Assembly: GCA_024280295.1 (NCBI GenBank)
Contig: JAJRQK010000015.1
Coordinates: forward strand, 32,078 to 96,077
DNA from: Bacteroidota bacterium
Lineage (GTDB): Bacteria > Bacteroidota > Bacteroidia > Flavobacteriales_D > Crocinitomicaceae
Length of the DNA stretch: 64,000 nt
Direction of reading: 5' to 3'
In this document: positions 21,335 to 31,193 of the stretch, piece by piece
How positions within the stretch are numbered: position 1 is the first letter of the stretch
How the letters are laid out: each line of letters begins with the position of its first letter
Position numbers and translations under genes: made by a program
Notes under the pieces: generated by a model
Told to the model about the DNA's origin: nothing
Databases searched by the model: none
The model's input: only the letters and a program-made list of their open reading frames with translations

Positions 21335-23725
21335 ATGACGCGACTTACATTATCACTTCTATTCAGTCTTATTTCGGTTCTATCTATTGGTCAACGATCT
21401 TTAGAAATTCGTGATGAGATTTTGGATCGATCGGTTCCTTTCGTAAAAGTATTTCCAGATGTTGGATCACCATTTTTGACGGATCTTGATGGAAGGATGC
21501 AACTTCCGGATAGCGTAACACAATTTTATCTTCAGTCTTATGATTATGCCGATACTCTGATAATTGTAAGAGAAATTGCTGGTGGTATTATTTATTTGTC
21601 GACACCATCACAGGAAATTGAAGGTGTGGTAGTTGTTGCTGGGGAGAATCGTGCACATCGAATTATGCGATTGGTAATTAATAATCGAAAGAAAAATCAT
21701 CCACTTGCCAATGATGCCTTTACCTATAAAAGTTATAGTAAATTCATTTTTGATGTCAATCCAGATGGAGTAGCTGCGATACCTGACTCAAGTACAGATT
21801 CAACTTTGATTCAGATTAAAAAATTCATGGGTAGTCAGCATCTTTTCCTAATGGAGAGTGTCTCAAAACGGGCATTCACTCCACCGTATCGCGACAAAGA
21901 GGAAATTATAGCCTATAAAGTATCTGGGTTTAATGATCCAATGTTTTCGACTTTCGCGAATAGTTTTCAATCGTTTAGTTTCTATGAAAACCAATTTGAT
22001 ATTCTTGGAAAGCAATACATAAACCCAATTGCCAGAGGTGGAATTCGACGTTATTTTTTCATTCTGGAGGATACAACACTGGTTGGAAATGATACAACAT
22101 TCACGATTTCATTCCGCCCAAGGGTTGGGAAGAATTTTACAGGAATGAAGGGACAATTGTTTATTAACTCAAACGGGTATGCCATTGAAAAGGTTATTGC
22201 GGAACCATACAATGATTCAAGCGGAATGCAAATGAGAATTGTGCAGGAGTATGAATTCATTGATGGGATAAAGTGGTTTCCTGTGAAGTTGAGTACTGAG
22301 CTTGATTTGAAAAGCTTTACCACCACTGGTAGTTTCTCGGATTTGTATATGCAGGGTAGAGGCAATTCTTACATCGAGGAGATTAAACTCAACCCAGAGA
22401 TTAAAAAACGCTTTTTCAATAATAATGTAACAATTGCAACTGCGGAAGATGCTGGAGAATTAGAAGATGGAGAGTGGAATACACTACGTAGATATGACAT
22501 CACTGAAAAAGAAGTCAACACTTACCATACAATTGATAGTCTATCCAAAGTGATGAATTTCGAGCGATTTCTTACGATAGCAAAGGTATTAGCTGACGGA
22601 AAGTTTCCTCTTGGGAAATATGCAAACCTTGATCTTAAGCGACTAATTAACTATAATCTCTACGAAAAATACCGATTTGGGGTTGGCTTGGAGACATCTC
22701 GAAAACTAATGAAACCAGTTCAATTCGGCGGGTATTTTGCATGGGCAACTGGTGATAAACGGTGGAAATATGGTGGTCATGCAACCATCCATATCGCCAG
22801 AAAGCGAGGAATTCATTTAGACCTTAATTACCATCAAGACAACTTAGAGCGAGGAGAATATAAATTTCACGAGAGCCGCTCTTTGATCTCTAAGGATTCG
22901 TATCGAAACTTATTCATCTCGCAAATGGATGAGCAACGACTAGGTGAAGCAGTACTATCTTGGGATATCAAATCGAATATTGAACTGAAGCTCTTTGGGA
23001 ATTACCAACGAATTTGGCACTCAGATGATTATGCGTATTTACTAAATCCGCAGCGTAGAATAGATCTTGCAGAAACGGGCGTCGAGTTGACATGGAATAT
23101 CTTAGAAAAATCAATGATGCTTGGCAACAGAAAAGTTTCCCTTGGTAAAAAGTATCCGCAAATCAAGGTTAAAGCTATTCATGGTTGGAAAGGTTGGTTT
23201 GAAAGTGATTATGAATATACACGAATCAATGCTCAGGTAAGTCAAACAATTCCAGTACTAGGTATCGGGAAGTTTCATTGGAAAATAGCAGCTTCTAAAC
23301 TTATTGGTAGTGTTCCTTTAACACTTGCTTATAATGGAGATGGGACAGGTAAATTTTGGCTGATTTCGGCACCAAATACATTTGAAGCAATGCTGCCAGG
23401 GTCGTTTTACACAACATCTCAGTTAAGCTTCTTTACACGCTTTGATTTCAAGGCAATAGCAACAAAGGCAAAATGGAATGAACCTCGATTTGCACTTCAT
23501 CATGCAATTGGAATCGGAGAATTTGAGAATAGAGAAGACCATCAATTAACCTTTGAAACGATGGATAATGGCTACTATGAAGCAGGGTTGATTTTGGATG
23601 GAATTATTACCACAAAAACCTCTTCTATTGGATTGGGAGCGTTTTACAAGTATGGACATTATTCGCGGCCTGAAGTTCTTGAAAATATAGTTCCAAAGAT
23701 TGTGATATCGTTTAGATTAGAGTAG
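21335..23725 (+). CDS. DUF5686-like outer-membrane protein with carboxypeptidase-regulatory-like N-term
   Basis: Signal peptide, SLEIRDEILDRSVPFVKVFPDVGSPFLTDLDG plug-like start, long beta-barrel-like C-term. Confidence 0.75.
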   Translation: MTRLTLSLLFSLISVLSIGQRSLEIRDEILDRSVPFVKVFPDVGSPFLTDLDGRMQLPDSVTQFYLQSYDYADTLIIVREIAGGIIYLSTPSQEIEGVVVVAGENRAHRIMRLVINNRKKNHPLANDAFTYKSYSKFIFDVNPDGVAAIPDSSTDSTLIQIKKFMGSQHLFLMESVSKRAFTPPYRDKEEIIAYKVSGFNDPMFSTFANSFQSFSFYENQFDILGKQYINPIARGGIRRYFFILEDTTLVGNDTTFTISFRPRVGKNFTGMKGQLFINSNGYAIEKVIAEPYNDSSGMQMRIVQEYEFIDGIKWFPVKLSTELDLKSFTTTGSFSDLYMQGRGNSYIEEIKLNPEIKKRFFNNNVTIATAEDAGELEDGEWNTLRRYDITEKEVNTYHTIDSLSKVMNFERFLTIAKVLADGKFPLGKYANLDLKRLINYNLYEKYRFGVGLETSRKLMKPVQFGGYFAWATGDKRWKYGGHATIHIARKRGIHLDLNYHQDNLERGEYKFHESRSLISKDSYRNLFISQMDEQRLGEAVLSWDIKSNIELKLFGNYQRIWHSDDYAYLLNPQRRIDLAETGVELTWNILEKSMMLGNRKVSLGKKYPQIKVKAIHGWKGWFESDYEYTRINAQVSQTIPVLGIGKFHWKIAASKLIGSVPLTLAYNGDGTGKFWLISAPNTFEAMLPGSFYTTSQLSFFTRFDFKAIATKAKWNEPRFALHHAIGIGEFENREDHQLTFETMDNGYYEAGLILDGIITTKTSSIGLGAFYKYGHYSRPEVLENIVPKIVISFRLE

Positions 23726-23826
23726 AAATAAGACGTTAAGGCTGAATAGCTAGGTTGAAAAGGCACTTTGAGAGTTTCAGTATGCTCCGTTTGAATTATT
23801 AGAAAACGAGTTTTGCGTTAGTGATT

Positions 23827-23903
23827 GGAGCGGTATCCTTTTTATAGAATGGACATTTCGGATTCGCTCAATATCCATTCTATAAAAAGATATAACGGAA
23901 AGC
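23827..23903. ncRNA. Structured intergenic hairpin element with flanking boxes GGAGCGGTATCC ... GATATAACGGAAAGC
   Basis: CTTTTTATAGAATGGA (23838-23853) pairs perfectly with TCCATTCTATAAAAAG (23874-23889), bordered by the two boxes; resembles an element I recall from other Flavobacteriia intergenic regions. Confidence 0.55.
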
Positions 23904-24035
23904 ACGATTAATTGGCTTTTGCAAAAAGGAAATTAAAACGCCCGAATGAGCTTGAAACTTGACTAAGGTGTTAATGCACCCAGTAATAATTAACTTAGAA
24001 TAGACGGAGAATCTACTCTCACAGATAGGAGTGAT

Positions 24036-24569
24036 TTATTCCATTGATTTAGGGGGTTGAAGTAAATCAGTTAGCCCAGTCAGTTCAAGAGAAATTGCCA
24101 ACTCTAAGGGTGTTCTTCCCGCATTATCTAGAGGGCAAAGATCAGCATCAGTGTCAACTAGTAATTTTACAAGTTGTTCGTTTTTTGATTGTATTGCGTA
24201 AATTAGACATGAAATGTTTTGTCCTCCAAGAAGGTTGACATTCGCTCCTTTCTCAATCAGTAGAGATGCTACTTCAAAATCACCCCTGTAACAAGCTGCG
24301 TGTAATGCTGTTCCCTCTTGAGATTGGTAGTTAACATCTGCATCTTTTGATAAGATAAACTCTATAGACTCAACTTTATTTCTGTAAACTGCTAGGATTA
24401 ATGGTGAAAACCCATGTTCATTTAAGGAATCAAAGATGGTATTGTCTTGATTGTATGCTGTTTTTAAATCCTCCAGATTACCAGATCGACTTGCTTCGAA
24501 GACATCGATTTGGGAAAATGATGAACCAATAGTAAAAATAATAGCTGCAAATGTCAAATTAAGATTCAT
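24036..24569 (-). CDS. Secreted ankyrin-repeat protein
   Basis: Signal peptide; repeats such as EGTALHAACYRGDFEVASLLIEKGANVNLLGG. Confidence 0.85.
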   Translation of the reverse strand: MNLNLTFAAIIFTIGSSFSQIDVFEASRSGNLEDLKTAYNQDNTIFDSLNEHGFSPLILAVYRNKVESIEFILSKDADVNYQSQEGTALHAACYRGDFEVASLLIEKGANVNLLGGQNISCLIYAIQSKNEQLVKLLVDTDADLCPLDNAGRTPLELAISLELTGLTDLLQPPKSME

Positions 24570-26065
24570 TACCGAAGAACAATTTTTTTGCTCAATGTTC
24601 CATGCTCGCTTACTAATTGTAGCACTATTAATCCACGAGGAAGACTACTTAGATCTATTGATGTACGACTGGCTAAATTTGGGAGTGATTTAAGAATTTG
24701 TCCTGATAGAGATACAAGTTTTATCAAGTACTGTTCCGTTAAATCCGTTGTAATGATTAACTGGTTTGCTGTCTCAAATGATATATCGAAGAATGATTCT
24801 AGTTCATTTAGACTATTTGTATAAACGGCGAAATTCCAAGTAGTGCTATCCGAAATTCCAGCAAATTGATTACCAATTAAATCTGTAATTGCAGTCGGGT
24901 CAATAGTGATGGAATACTGTCCGTCGATAGATAGAAAATTTGTTGGATTAATGAAAATCGTATTCATTGACAGAGACAAGTTCAATGCAGTTGTCACATC
25001 AAAACTCTCAATGATTGCTCCCGTTAAGTAGTTCTTGAGAGTAATATTCCCAGTTCCAAATGCAATATCTTCATCAAATGAAATCGTAAAATTGCTATTC
25101 AATGTAACATTCACCGCATTGTCAATAGGAATAAAAGCACCGCTTATCAATGGGGGAGTGCTATCGTTAGAATTATCTAAAGTTTCGAAATTCCATGTTG
25201 TACTATCTATGAATCCACTATAAGAATTAAGAGAGAAATCTTGAATGGCATTGGAATCTACTGTAATGTAATATTCTGTAAAACTGGCTAGTAGATTTGT
25301 CGGAAGTAGTGTTAGTGCTGGTCCCGATATACTCAAATTAGTACTTGTTGCGACATCGTACTGTTCAATAAGCGATCCTGAATTGAGTTCATGTAATTTG
25401 ATGTATCCAGTACCAAACATAATATCTTCATCAAATGTGATAGTCATGTCCGTCGCCAACGTTGCACCTGTAGAATTATCAGAAGGAAAAAGAAATCCAG
25501 AAATCACAGGGGGGATTGTGTCAGGAAACACCCACGTGAACGTTGTGTTCCCTCTAAATGCAGATCCATGATACCCAAGAGTATAAGTGCTATTGCTACC
25601 TGTAGCCCAAATAATATTAAATGAATCATCTGAATAATTAAACTCATGATCTTCAGAATCGCCAGTAACTAGAAATCTCTTTGCCTCAAAAGTTCGAGTG
25701 CCTCCAGAAGTTACCATTGAGATTAAATCCCAATCATCCACAATGTCTTTGTTTACACCAGTAGCACCTTGTGAAGTCATGTTGTAATCAAAAATGCCCA
25801 ACGAATGCATCGCGCCTGGCTTACCATCTGAGTATATTAAAGCATCGGAATTGGACATACTGCTTCCGAAACCGCATGCAAGCCAACGATCTGACGGACC
25901 TTGAAATGTGATTGTAATATCAGAAGGTGTTATCACCGCACCAAAGTAGATGTTAGAGCCAGGAGAAACTTCAGTTAAGGGAATTATTTTTGGTTGTGAA
26001 CTAACACTATCAGAGAGAAGGAGTAGAGAAATGAAGAGTAGCGATTTGCTGATGAGGGTGCTCAT
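24569..26065 (-). CDS. Secreted DOMON-like + Ig-like (Big_5-like) repeat protein with T9SS sorting domain
   Basis: DRWLACGFGSSMSNSDALIY N-term; two PPVISGxxxPxDNxxxVTLxxxxTISFDEDI repeats; C-term sorting domain. Confidence 0.75.
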   Translation of the reverse strand: MSTLISKSLLFISLLLLSDSVSSQPKIIPLTEVSPGSNIYFGAVITPSDITITFQGPSDRWLACGFGSSMSNSDALIYSDGKPGAMHSLGIFDYNMTSQGATGVNKDIVDDWDLISMVTSGGTRTFEAKRFLVTGDSEDHEFNYSDDSFNIIWATGSNSTYTLGYHGSAFRGNTTFTWVFPDTIPPVISGFLFPSDNSTGATLATDMTITFDEDIMFGTGYIKLHELNSGSLIEQYDVATSTNLSISGPALTLLPTNLLASFTEYYITVDSNAIQDFSLNSYSGFIDSTTWNFETLDNSNDSTPPLISGAFIPIDNAVNVTLNSNFTISFDEDIAFGTGNITLKNYLTGAIIESFDVTTALNLSLSMNTIFINPTNFLSIDGQYSITIDPTAITDLIGNQFAGISDSTTWNFAVYTNSLNELESFFDISFETANQLIITTDLTEQYLIKLVSLSGQILKSLPNLASRTSIDLSSLPRGLIVLQLVSEHGTLSKKIVLR

Positions 26066-26092
26066 ATATTTTATATGTCCTATTTAAAGTTG

Positions 26093-28777
26093 CTACCTAA
26101 TAATATTAATATGTCCACCAATCATTTTTTCTGGATTGTGTGGTTCGCAAGAAACATAGACTATTTTCCAAATATATCCACCATCCTGAACTAGTTTTCC
26201 ATTAGGACCAACACCATCCCAGCCAACATTTACATCATAAGATTCAAAAATGATTTCTCCCCAACGATTAAAAATTTCCATGTGCCATTCTTCGACTGTT
26301 AAATAGACAATCGGTAAGAAAACATTGTTGAATTCATCACCATCTGGTGTAAATGTATTTGGGGCAAAGACTGTAAATGGTTCGATAAACAATTGCGACG
26401 AAGAAGTGTCCTTACAACCAAATTCATTCGTTACTATTTGATATGGGTAATGATTTCCGGGTGTTACATAAGTATGGAATGGTGATTGAATTCCTGTACT
26501 GTGAAGTGTCGTATCATCATACCAATAGAACCAATCTGTAGCTCCTATTGAGGCATCATTGAATCGAATACTCGAATGACAAATGTCTGTATAATCTGGA
26601 GTAACTGTGAAGCTTGATGTTGGCTTTGGCCGCACATTAACTATGTCAGGCTGGATTAATATCAATGTGTCAACACAACCGCTTGTTGTATGTATGCTTA
26701 ACGTTACCGGATAATTCCCAACATTAGGGTACAAATGCGTCGGATTCTGATCTGTGGATGTTGTACCATCACCAAAATCCCAGTTGTAGAAAATGGTCGT
26801 TTCTGCGGTGGAAAGATCAATAAACTGAGCATTAAATGGTGCACACTGTAATCCAGGTGCAATGGCGAAATCAACCTCAGGGGGATAAAAAATGTAGATG
26901 TTTTGTGTAACCGATTCGATACAATTTTCGAATGTTCCTGTTAAGGTAATTGGAATCGACCCTATTGTATCAAATACGACATTTGAAACATCGATATTGG
27001 TCGATGTCTGTATAGAGGAATTCGGACCAAATGTCCACGTAAAAACAGAACTCGGAGGTCCACCTACCGTTCCATCGAAATTGAAATTGTTTGTTGTTAA
27101 ACAAAGTGAATCTTCCGAAGTAAATGATACGACTAATTGCTCGTTTAGTGTAATTGTTGCCGTAGTTTGATCAGTGCAAAATGGCGTTGAACCTGAGACA
27201 AGAGTAATCGTATAAGTCCCTGGAGATGGGAATGTAAAGGTGGGGTCGAATACTGTGCTAATGTCTGTGTTTGTACCTGCTACTCCAAAATCCCACGCAT
27301 ACTGTGTTGAATTTTGAGATCCGTTTCCAAATGTAATTGTGAGTCCGTCACACTCTACATCTTGCGGTACGTTAATCTGTGCAATTGGCTCTGGAAAAAT
27401 GTAGATTGAGTCTGTGAAAGATGCGGTGCATAAATTATTTTCGATTGTCACTGTTACGGAGATAAAACCAGTAGTATCAAACGTAACTCCATTTATGTTT
27501 GTTCCAGTTGTGCTTGGCGCCGTTGCATTCGGGCCAAAGTTCCAAGAATAAGTAGATCCAGGAGGGCCGTTGGATTGTGCGACAAAATCAAAGCTATTTC
27601 CAAAGATGCACAGTGAATCATTAGAAGTAAAATCTACAGTGATTTGATTGTTCACAATAATATCCATATACGCAGTATCAGTACAGGGCCACCCAGGGTT
27701 GACAACGAGCATTACTGTATAAGCTCCATCAGCTGGGTAAGTGTAAGTAGGAGCAAATGCAGAACTTACATCGGTAGTAATTCCCGGCACACCAAAATCC
27801 CATGCATAGTTAACTATTCCTGTTCCAACGGAGTTGTTCACGAAGTCAATTGTCAATCCTTGGCAATAGGATACAAAAGTTGGTAAATCACTCTGTATCG
27901 GTAAATTAGCTTCTAGTTGCAAGATACAATTGAACACACGAAATAAGAAATCACGTGTTGTAGAATTGATCAATACGCCATTTCTGTACTCTGAAACTCT
28001 AATTCCAACGACAAATAATCCCAGTAAGTTAGGGGATGCAGTTAAAAGACCAGTAGCAGGGTCAATGTTTATTGTAGCACCTGGCCCCAATGGGTTTGCT
28101 GCACCATATCCTCCCAGCCAATTAACAGGTGCATAGCCTGGTGGTGGTGCTGGATTTGGTGCTGGATTCGCTCCGGAAGCTCCAGAAAGTGGGGTTACAA
28201 GTGAATAAACAAGCTGATCTCCATCTGGATCTGTTGCGCTATGATCAAAAATTAAATCGTCATTGTTACATAAAAGTAAAGGCGGATAACCGATAAATCT
28301 TGGGCTGCTATTGACGTAGGCTCCCGTATTAAAACCCGGAACAACGCAAGTCAGCGTAAATCCAGTATCGTCAGGATTGCTAATATTTGTTACGTTCGGA
28401 CCGCGACAGCATCGTTGATAAGTCACAGTATAGCCACCAATCGCAGGAGGCAAATTCACATCCACAGTATAAAGTGCATTTTCCGTGCAAATATTAGTAG
28501 GAGGAGTAACACATGGGTTATTAGATACAACGGGGATCATTGTACTTCCTGGAAACGGGACATTCACACTCTGAACCAAATTTCCATTACTATAAACAGC
28601 TAAAGACAAAGGATTATCGAATTCCGCACCTGGAGAATTACAGTCTCGATACATTGAAATGTAAAATCGGTAAACATTATTCCCCATATAGTCATAGTAA
28701 ATCTCACCCCCAACAATATGGGAAGCGTTACTAGTTAGTGAACTAGCCAGTATTATAAGAACTATTAGGTACTTCAT
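26093..28777 (-). CDS. PKD-domain protein with gliding-motility-associated (CHU_C) C-terminal domain
   Basis: Multiple PKD repeats (YNWDFGDGTTSTDQNPTHLYPNVGNYPVTL), C-term FAPNTFTPDGDEFNNVFLP...MEIFNRWGEIIFES...GWDG. Confidence 0.88.
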   Translation of the reverse strand: MKYLIVLIILASSLTSNASHIVGGEIYYDYMGNNVYRFYISMYRDCNSPGAEFDNPLSLAVYSNGNLVQSVNVPFPGSTMIPVVSNNPCVTPPTNICTENALYTVDVNLPPAIGGYTVTYQRCCRGPNVTNISNPDDTGFTLTCVVPGFNTGAYVNSSPRFIGYPPLLLCNNDDLIFDHSATDPDGDQLVYSLVTPLSGASGANPAPNPAPPPGYAPVNWLGGYGAANPLGPGATINIDPATGLLTASPNLLGLFVVGIRVSEYRNGVLINSTTRDFLFRVFNCILQLEANLPIQSDLPTFVSYCQGLTIDFVNNSVGTGIVNYAWDFGVPGITTDVSSAFAPTYTYPADGAYTVMLVVNPGWPCTDTAYMDIIVNNQITVDFTSNDSLCIFGNSFDFVAQSNGPPGSTYSWNFGPNATAPSTTGTNINGVTFDTTGFISVTVTIENNLCTASFTDSIYIFPEPIAQINVPQDVECDGLTITFGNGSQNSTQYAWDFGVAGTNTDISTVFDPTFTFPSPGTYTITLVSGSTPFCTDQTTATITLNEQLVVSFTSEDSLCLTTNNFNFDGTVGGPPSSVFTWTFGPNSSIQTSTNIDVSNVVFDTIGSIPITLTGTFENCIESVTQNIYIFYPPEVDFAIAPGLQCAPFNAQFIDLSTAETTIFYNWDFGDGTTSTDQNPTHLYPNVGNYPVTLSIHTTSGCVDTLILIQPDIVNVRPKPTSSFTVTPDYTDICHSSIRFNDASIGATDWFYWYDDTTLHSTGIQSPFHTYVTPGNHYPYQIVTNEFGCKDTSSSQLFIEPFTVFAPNTFTPDGDEFNNVFLPIVYLTVEEWHMEIFNRWGEIIFESYDVNVGWDGVGPNGKLVQDGGYIWKIVYVSCEPHNPEKMIGGHINIIR

Positions 28778-28856
28778 GTTTTATTCTAGACGCAAAAGGT
28801 AAGCAAAAGTTATTCCAAAGAAGTCATTAATTATTATCAACGGTTGAAATCCAAGT

Positions 28857-29678
28857 TTAGTACTTGTCTAATTTCGGGAAGATAAATAAAGGTGAATTGT
28901 ATTTAAAATCATGCTCCTGCATCAGTTTTTGACCCGAAATTAAGCGATGAATTGAGGTTGATTGGGCAAATTTTGGAGCAGTCAAATCATAGTGTTTTGC
29001 CGCACTTCGATAGTAAGATTCTCTCGATGGATGCATCGGATTAACAAGATTGAAAACTCCCGAAATTGACGTGTCATTCGTTACTTTCTCAATTGCATTG
29101 ATCACATCATTTAGATGAACAATGTTAATTGGACCGTCGGGATTAGAGATGTATTCTCTCCCTGCTAAAGAGGTTATAGGATGTCTATTTGGGCCAATTA
29201 ATCCTCCTAACCTAAGAATAACACTACTTTTTTTTGAATGTTTAATAGCTTCTTCGAGTTGATAAGTTGAGGTCTGTTGCTCTTTGTCTGTAAACGTATA
29301 GGTTTCGTAATATTCACGTTCTCGTTTTGGATAAATGCCTGTTGAACTGGTAAAGATAACACGCGTCGAATCTTCAAATTGAGCAGCTAATTTTTCCATG
29401 AATTCTCGATTTTCTTCGATGCCCAAAACACCTTTATTTCGACTTGTTGGAGGAAGGGTGATAATGAGCAAATCCGTTTTATCAATAACTTTTTTAGGAA
29501 TAGTTACCTTTTGGTATGAATCGAGCAAAAATGGTTGGATTCCAATCGCATTTAATTCATCAAAAAAAGATTCATTTCTCGTTGAGCCGTAAACGGTATG
29601 TCCTGATGTGTGAAGTTGTTCACCAAGGGGTCGACCTAGCCATCCACATCCAATTATTGTTATAGTCATTTCACTCAT
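28857..29678 (-). CDS. NAD(P)-binding SDR/epimerase-like protein
   Basis: MTITIIGCGWLGRPLGEQL Rossmann start; supplied ORF extends to 29855 but overlaps the divergent ctaA; start at 29678 (MSEM) more likely. Confidence 0.85.
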   Translation of the reverse strand: MSEMTITIIGCGWLGRPLGEQLHTSGHTVYGSTRNESFFDELNAIGIQPFLLDSYQKVTIPKKVIDKTDLLIITLPPTSRNKGVLGIEENREFMEKLAAQFEDSTRVIFTSSTGIYPKREREYYETYTFTDKEQQTSTYQLEEAIKHSKKSSVILRLGGLIGPNRHPITSLAGREYISNPDGPINIVHLNDVINAIEKVTNDTSISGVFNLVNPMHPSRESYYRSAAKHYDLTAPKFAQSTSIHRLISGQKLMQEHDFKYNSPLFIFPKLDKY

Positions 29679-29679
29679 T

Positions 29680-29713
29680 TTGTCGGCATCTAAGTTACGA
29701 ATGATTAAGTTTG
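29680..29713 (+). promoter_or_regulatory. Bacteroidota-type promoter TTG-N23-TAAGTTTG
   Basis: TTG 29680-29682, TAAGTTTG 29706-29713, four nt before ATG at 29718. Confidence 0.5.
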
Positions 29714-29717
29714 TAAC

Positions 29718-30731
29718 ATGAATTATTCGAAGACATTCGTTCGCTTTAATTGGCTCGCCTTGGTGTTGATTTACCTCGTTGTTGTTGCGGGTAGTTTTGT
29801 TCGGATAACAGGAAGTGGTATGGGCTGTCCTGATTGGCCTAAATGCTTTGGGCAATGGATTCCGCCTTCGGATGTAAATGAATTGCCTGATAATTATAAA
29901 GAAATTTATTCAAAGAAACGAGAGAAGAAGATTGCCAAATTCTCAAAAATGCTTGATGCTGTCGGGTTGAATGAAACAGCGAAAGAGCTTCGAAATGATC
30001 CTGAATTAACGAAGGAGGAAGATTTCAATTCAAGACGGACATGGACGGAATATGTGAATCGCCTATTTGGCTTTTTAGCTGGAAACGCGATGCTAGCGGC
30101 ATTTATTTGGCTCTTAATTAAATATCGAAGAAGAAAGTTGATCGTTTTGGCAGGTTTTAATCTGTTGTTAATGGGATTTCAAGGGTGGTTTGGCTCAATC
30201 GTAGTAGCATCAAACCTTGTTCCATGGACAATCACTGTTCATATGTTTCTAGCATTAGTGATTATTGGACTTCAACTCTATTTGATGCGAATAATTAGCC
30301 CATCTCAGCGTGAACCTATCAATCTCACAAAGTGGTCGTTTTACCTTATTTGGACATGCTTTGGAATTACAATTTACCAAATGTTCTTGGGAACTCAAGT
30401 GCGCGAAGCGATAGATGAATTGACAAAAATTGGTGTGGGTAGAGAGGCATGGACAGATGAGTTGGGCATTCAGTTTTACATCCATCGAAGTTTCTCATGG
30501 TTAGTGCTACTATTACTTACAGTTGTTGCGTTTATCAATGAGCGTGGAGCTAAACACAAAGCGTTGCGAGCTACTTATATCATTTTGGCATTAGAATTAC
30601 TATCAGGAGTTCTATTGGCAAATGCTGATATGCCCGGGTTGATTCAGACAAGTCATTTAATTTTTGCAACTATTATTTTTGGGATATTGACAATGGTAGT
30701 CATCCGTGGCAGACGTGAGTTAGTTGTCTAG
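29718..30731 (+). CDS. ctaA: Heme A synthase, COX15/CtaA family
   Basis: VVVAGSFVRITGSGMGCPDWPKCFGQWIPP; LGTQVREAID; multi-TM with conserved His. Confidence 0.9.
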   Translation: MNYSKTFVRFNWLALVLIYLVVVAGSFVRITGSGMGCPDWPKCFGQWIPPSDVNELPDNYKEIYSKKREKKIAKFSKMLDAVGLNETAKELRNDPELTKEEDFNSRRTWTEYVNRLFGFLAGNAMLAAFIWLLIKYRRRKLIVLAGFNLLLMGFQGWFGSIVVASNLVPWTITVHMFLALVIIGLQLYLMRIISPSQREPINLTKWSFYLIWTCFGITIYQMFLGTQVREAIDELTKIGVGREAWTDELGIQFYIHRSFSWLVLLLLTVVAFINERGAKHKALRATYIILALELLSGVLLANADMPGLIQTSHLIFATIIFGILTMVVIRGRRELVV

Positions 30732-30764
30732 ATCAGATTATTTGGTCAAATTTTTTCATTTCAC

Positions 30765-30794
30765 TTGAAAGTTTCTTTACGAATGCTAACTTTG
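30765..30794 (+). promoter_or_regulatory. Bacteroidota promoter for the tRNA: TTG-N19-TAACTTTG
   Basis: TTG 30765-30767; TAACTTTG 30787-30794; tRNA 5' end 35 nt downstream. Confidence 0.7.
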
Positions 30795-30829
30795 CAGCCG
30801 TGCGAATGCAGATATTCTCTGTTTTTGCG

Positions 30830-30903
30830 GGTCCTATAGCTCAGTTGGTTAGAGCACCTGACTCATAATCAGGGGGTCCATGGTTCGAGCCCATGTGGGA
30901 CCA
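30830..30903 (+). tRNA. tRNA with CAU anticodon (tRNA-Met elongator, or tRNA-Ile2)
   Basis: Acceptor GGTCCTA/TGGGACC, D-arm TAGCTCAGTTGGTTAGAGCA, anticodon arm CCTGA-CTCATAA-TCAGG, T-arm CATGG-TTCGAGC-CCATG; CCA not encoded. Confidence 0.95.
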
Positions 30904-30913
30904 CTAGTAAAAC

Positions 30914-30950
30914 AAAGGCTTTCAACGATTTAGTTGAAAGCCTTTTTCTT
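30914..30950 (+). terminator. Rho-independent terminator after the tRNA
   Basis: AAAGGCTTTCAAC-gattta-GTTGAAAGCCTTT then TTCTTTT. Confidence 0.85.
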
Positions 30951-30958
30951 TTCCGCGT

Positions 30959-31193
30959 GCTTTTCGCGTGCTATTTTTTTAGTTTCTATTAGCTGTTGAA
31001 AACTTTTTATCATGAGGCATCATGAACAGTCATCTAGCTAATAAATCGTGATATTTCAAACCTATAAAAGTCATCTAGAGAATTCAAGTATCGGTTGAAA
31101 TTGTCATTACTCTTCAGATTATTGAACTGATCAAAGTATAAGTTTCCTAACTGATTACTTTCTTGTAGCCTTGAAACAAGACCAATATTTAAG
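30959..31193. repeat. Left copy of island-flanking direct repeat
   Basis: TTCGCGTGCTATTTTT...TTGAAACAAGACCAATATTTAAG closely matches 38262-38485; reverse strand encodes ...GLVSRLQESNQLGNLYFDQFNNLKSNDNFNRYLNSLDDFYRFEISRFIS. Confidence 0.85.

Noticed and set aside
29678-29855. N-terminal extension of the epimerase-like ORF
   Set aside because: It overlaps the promoter and 5' end of the divergent ctaA; the Rossmann motif begins near the internal Met.
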